Shown here: piece by piece, positions 62,502 through 64,000 of the stretch
Numbering within the stretch: position 1 is the stretch's first letter
How the letters are laid out: the number at the start of each line of letters is the position of its first letter
Assembly: GCF_032362555.1 (NCBI RefSeq)
Contig: NC_083529.1
Location: 3,720,001-3,784,000 of the forward strand
DNA length: 64,000 bases
Direction: 5' to 3'
Source of the DNA: Amyelois transitella
Lineage: Eukaryota; Arthropoda; Insecta; Lepidoptera; Pyralidae
Translations under genes and position numbers: made by a program
Notes under the pieces: generated by a model
Told to the model about the DNA's origin: nothing
Seen by the model: the letters and a program-made list of their open reading frames with translations, nothing else
The model's database searches: none

Positions 62502-63902
62502 CTAACTAACTTCGTCGAGCAATTTCTTAACTTTGTGGCTCTACAAACCATGACAATGGCAGAATCACCGAAAGACCGGTGGAAGCGATCATATAGAAAA
62601 GAAAAAAAAAAAAAAACTAACCTCGTTACCCCATGGAATTGTTCAAAGGTCCGGACGGCCTCCCGCACGTCCGCGGCGAGTATGGCGGCGCTCTCCATCG
62701 CCGCGAAATGTCCGCCGTGCTCCGCCACGGAGCTGTGCAGGTAGTTGCTGAACTTCAAGCGGAGGAACGAGTCCGGGTGGTAAGCTATTTCCGTCTTGAA
62801 CTTGATGCCCCACGTGGGGACGGGTGTGGGTATCCTGGGGGGGAAAGATTTTTATTTTTTAATCAGTTCACACACAATGAGTAGTACTAAACTTGATCCA
62901 ATCACAGCTTTTCGTTAAAAAAAATGAAGACTTTTTTTGGTAAAAACGTTTGAGATTTATCAAATACAACAAGGAGGCACAAGGTTTAAGCTTAAAGTTT
63001 TCCGAAACCGTCTTGTTTTTATTGCTTTCGTTCAAGGTTTTTCGGTGGGTAAAGTATGGAGGTTAATCAGAATTTGGAGAAAGTTTGAACAAACTGCATG
63101 TGATACCTATTTAATTTTTTTTCCGACTATGTTTCTGAATGTCACTATATACATATATTAAAATCGAATGTTTCATAGACACGGTCAATGGTAATAAGTA
63201 AAAAAAAAAACTGTCAATCATTTTTCAGCATTCAAATCAATGTAATCATACAAACATACTTAAGCAGCTCATCACAAGGTTTGAAGTTAACAGCTGGAAA
63301 CATAATAATGACAAGAAGACATTTTTCCACTCACATATCCAGCTTCATAGCCATATTCCGCTTGCTAAAAGTTTCTGCATACAACCTCATACTGGTTGTT
63401 ATACTATTTGTCACCCAGTATATCATGACGTTGTCCAACAAGTCGTTTAACGAGAATTTGTCCAATAGGTTACCATCCCACGCCTTCTTGTTATCGAAGT
63501 TGGTCCATGTTGAGAATTTTTCTAGGATATACGCTGCAAGGCCGGCTGGGGAGTCGGTCAATGCTAGACCTGAGGAAAGAAATATAAATTTAGTTTTGTC
63601 TGCTGCATATCAAGTTAGCTTGCATGGAACTCTATGACGTCGTAATAGAGGCGAATTGGCAGTGAATTTGGGTAGGTAGTTGCGACGGTTATTGTGCGAA
63701 CTGTTTAAATCTGTTCTCCGACACATACGGCTTTTGAAGGCAAAAGATAATAAGCATCTTGAGTTTGCGTGAAGCTTAAAGGTCAATGAAACAAAAAATT
63801 TGTGGAGAAAGTCAAGCTCAGTTGTTCCAATAATGGTGGTTCCCGGCAGTTTAGAATAGAATATCTAATTTACAAAATTTGATACAAGGTATCACACCTA
63901 CA

Positions 63903-63938
<36 letters not shown>

Positions 63939-64000
63939 AAGTTTGTGATGACAACAAACGAAAGGAACTTCGTGTAAAAACATGGTCAAAAGGTGCACTC
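62502..64000 (-). CDS. JHEH: juvenile hormone epoxide hydrolase, C-terminal part (5' end beyond window)
   Basis: A microsomal alpha/beta-hydrolase that opens the epoxide of juvenile hormone; N-terminally membrane anchored in the ER (that part lies beyond 64000). Exons seen: 63569-63335 ([36 protein letters not shown]), 62834-62630 ([20 protein letters not shown] and [13 protein letters not shown], whose His is the catalytic histidine) and probably 62540-62502 ([15 protein letters not shown]). The last join uses the donor CATGGG/GTAACG and leaves an intron of about 89 bases. An alternative donor seven bases on (ACGAG/GTTAGT) gives no clean end. 63570-64000 is intron. Family assignment is firm; the last exon is moderate. 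Microsomal epoxide hydrolase is the alternative name. Confidence 0.88.
63570..64000. other. JHEH intron with family B fragment, (TA)n microsatellite and family D fragment
   Basis: 63853-63900 has GATACAAGGTATCACACCTA (family B). 63903-63938 is (TA)n. 63940-64000 has AACTTCGTGTAAAAACATGG (family D). Confidence 0.6.

Noticed and set aside
62502-62551. Peroxidase first exon [16 protein letters not shown]
   Set aside because: Phase and donor fit, but the bases are better explained as the last JHEH exon in another frame. Kept only as an alternative.

Overview
The window is nuclear DNA of an insect, almost certainly a moth or butterfly. Spliced genes with GT-AG introns sit in AT-rich DNA full of non-LTR retrotransposons, SINEs and MITEs. 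The gene content is insect-like (exuperantia, juvenile hormone epoxide hydrolase), and one long intronless gene is a bacterial-type GH31 glycosidase of the kind known to have been transferred into Lepidoptera. I saw no CRISPR array, rRNA or convincing functional tRNA gene.

Layout from left to right: 3' part of S-methyl-5'-thioadenosine phosphorylase (MTAP, +, 1-3241); a pogo-like MITE and a 5'-truncated RTE LINE with a long open ORF (4889-7880, -); the NuRD subunit p66/simjang (-, 18 coding exons, 27491-8171), whose introns hold a second LINE, an inverted pair of a TAA-flanked repeat and many SINEs; a roughly 1 kb shared upstream region; exosome subunit EXOSC4/Ski6 (+, 28518-31950), convergent with exuperantia (-, 39059-32917); a 1.1 kb terminal-inverted-repeat element; tRNA m6t6A37 methyltransferase TRMO (+, 42197-45060), convergent with the GH31 gene (-, 48697-45449); a repeat-rich spacer with a large fold-back; proteasome alpha5/PSMA5 (+, 52181-59858), carrying a complete two-ORF LINE in intron 2; a glutathione peroxidase (-, 61903-61390, first exon unresolved); and the 3' end of juvenile hormone epoxide hydrolase (-, entering from beyond 64000 and ending near 62502).

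Most genes are unrelated housekeeping functions: methionine salvage, chromatin repression, RNA decay, tRNA modification, proteolysis, peroxide defence and hormone breakdown. The most interesting points are: the bacterial-type GH31 gene embedded between ordinary insect genes with a likely 5'UTR intron; an abundant SINE whose 3' tail matches the 3' end of the resident RTE, so RTE probably mobilises it; p66 peculiarities (expanded GATA-finger loop, GC-AG intron, a repeated TPAPPP-type motif on four exons, and long inverted repeats bracketing the two conserved exons); and a possible alternative terminal exon of PSMA5.

Exon boundaries were placed by eye from reading frame, phase and splice consensus. 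For every complete gene the exon phases close without a break. Repeat boundaries are approximate.
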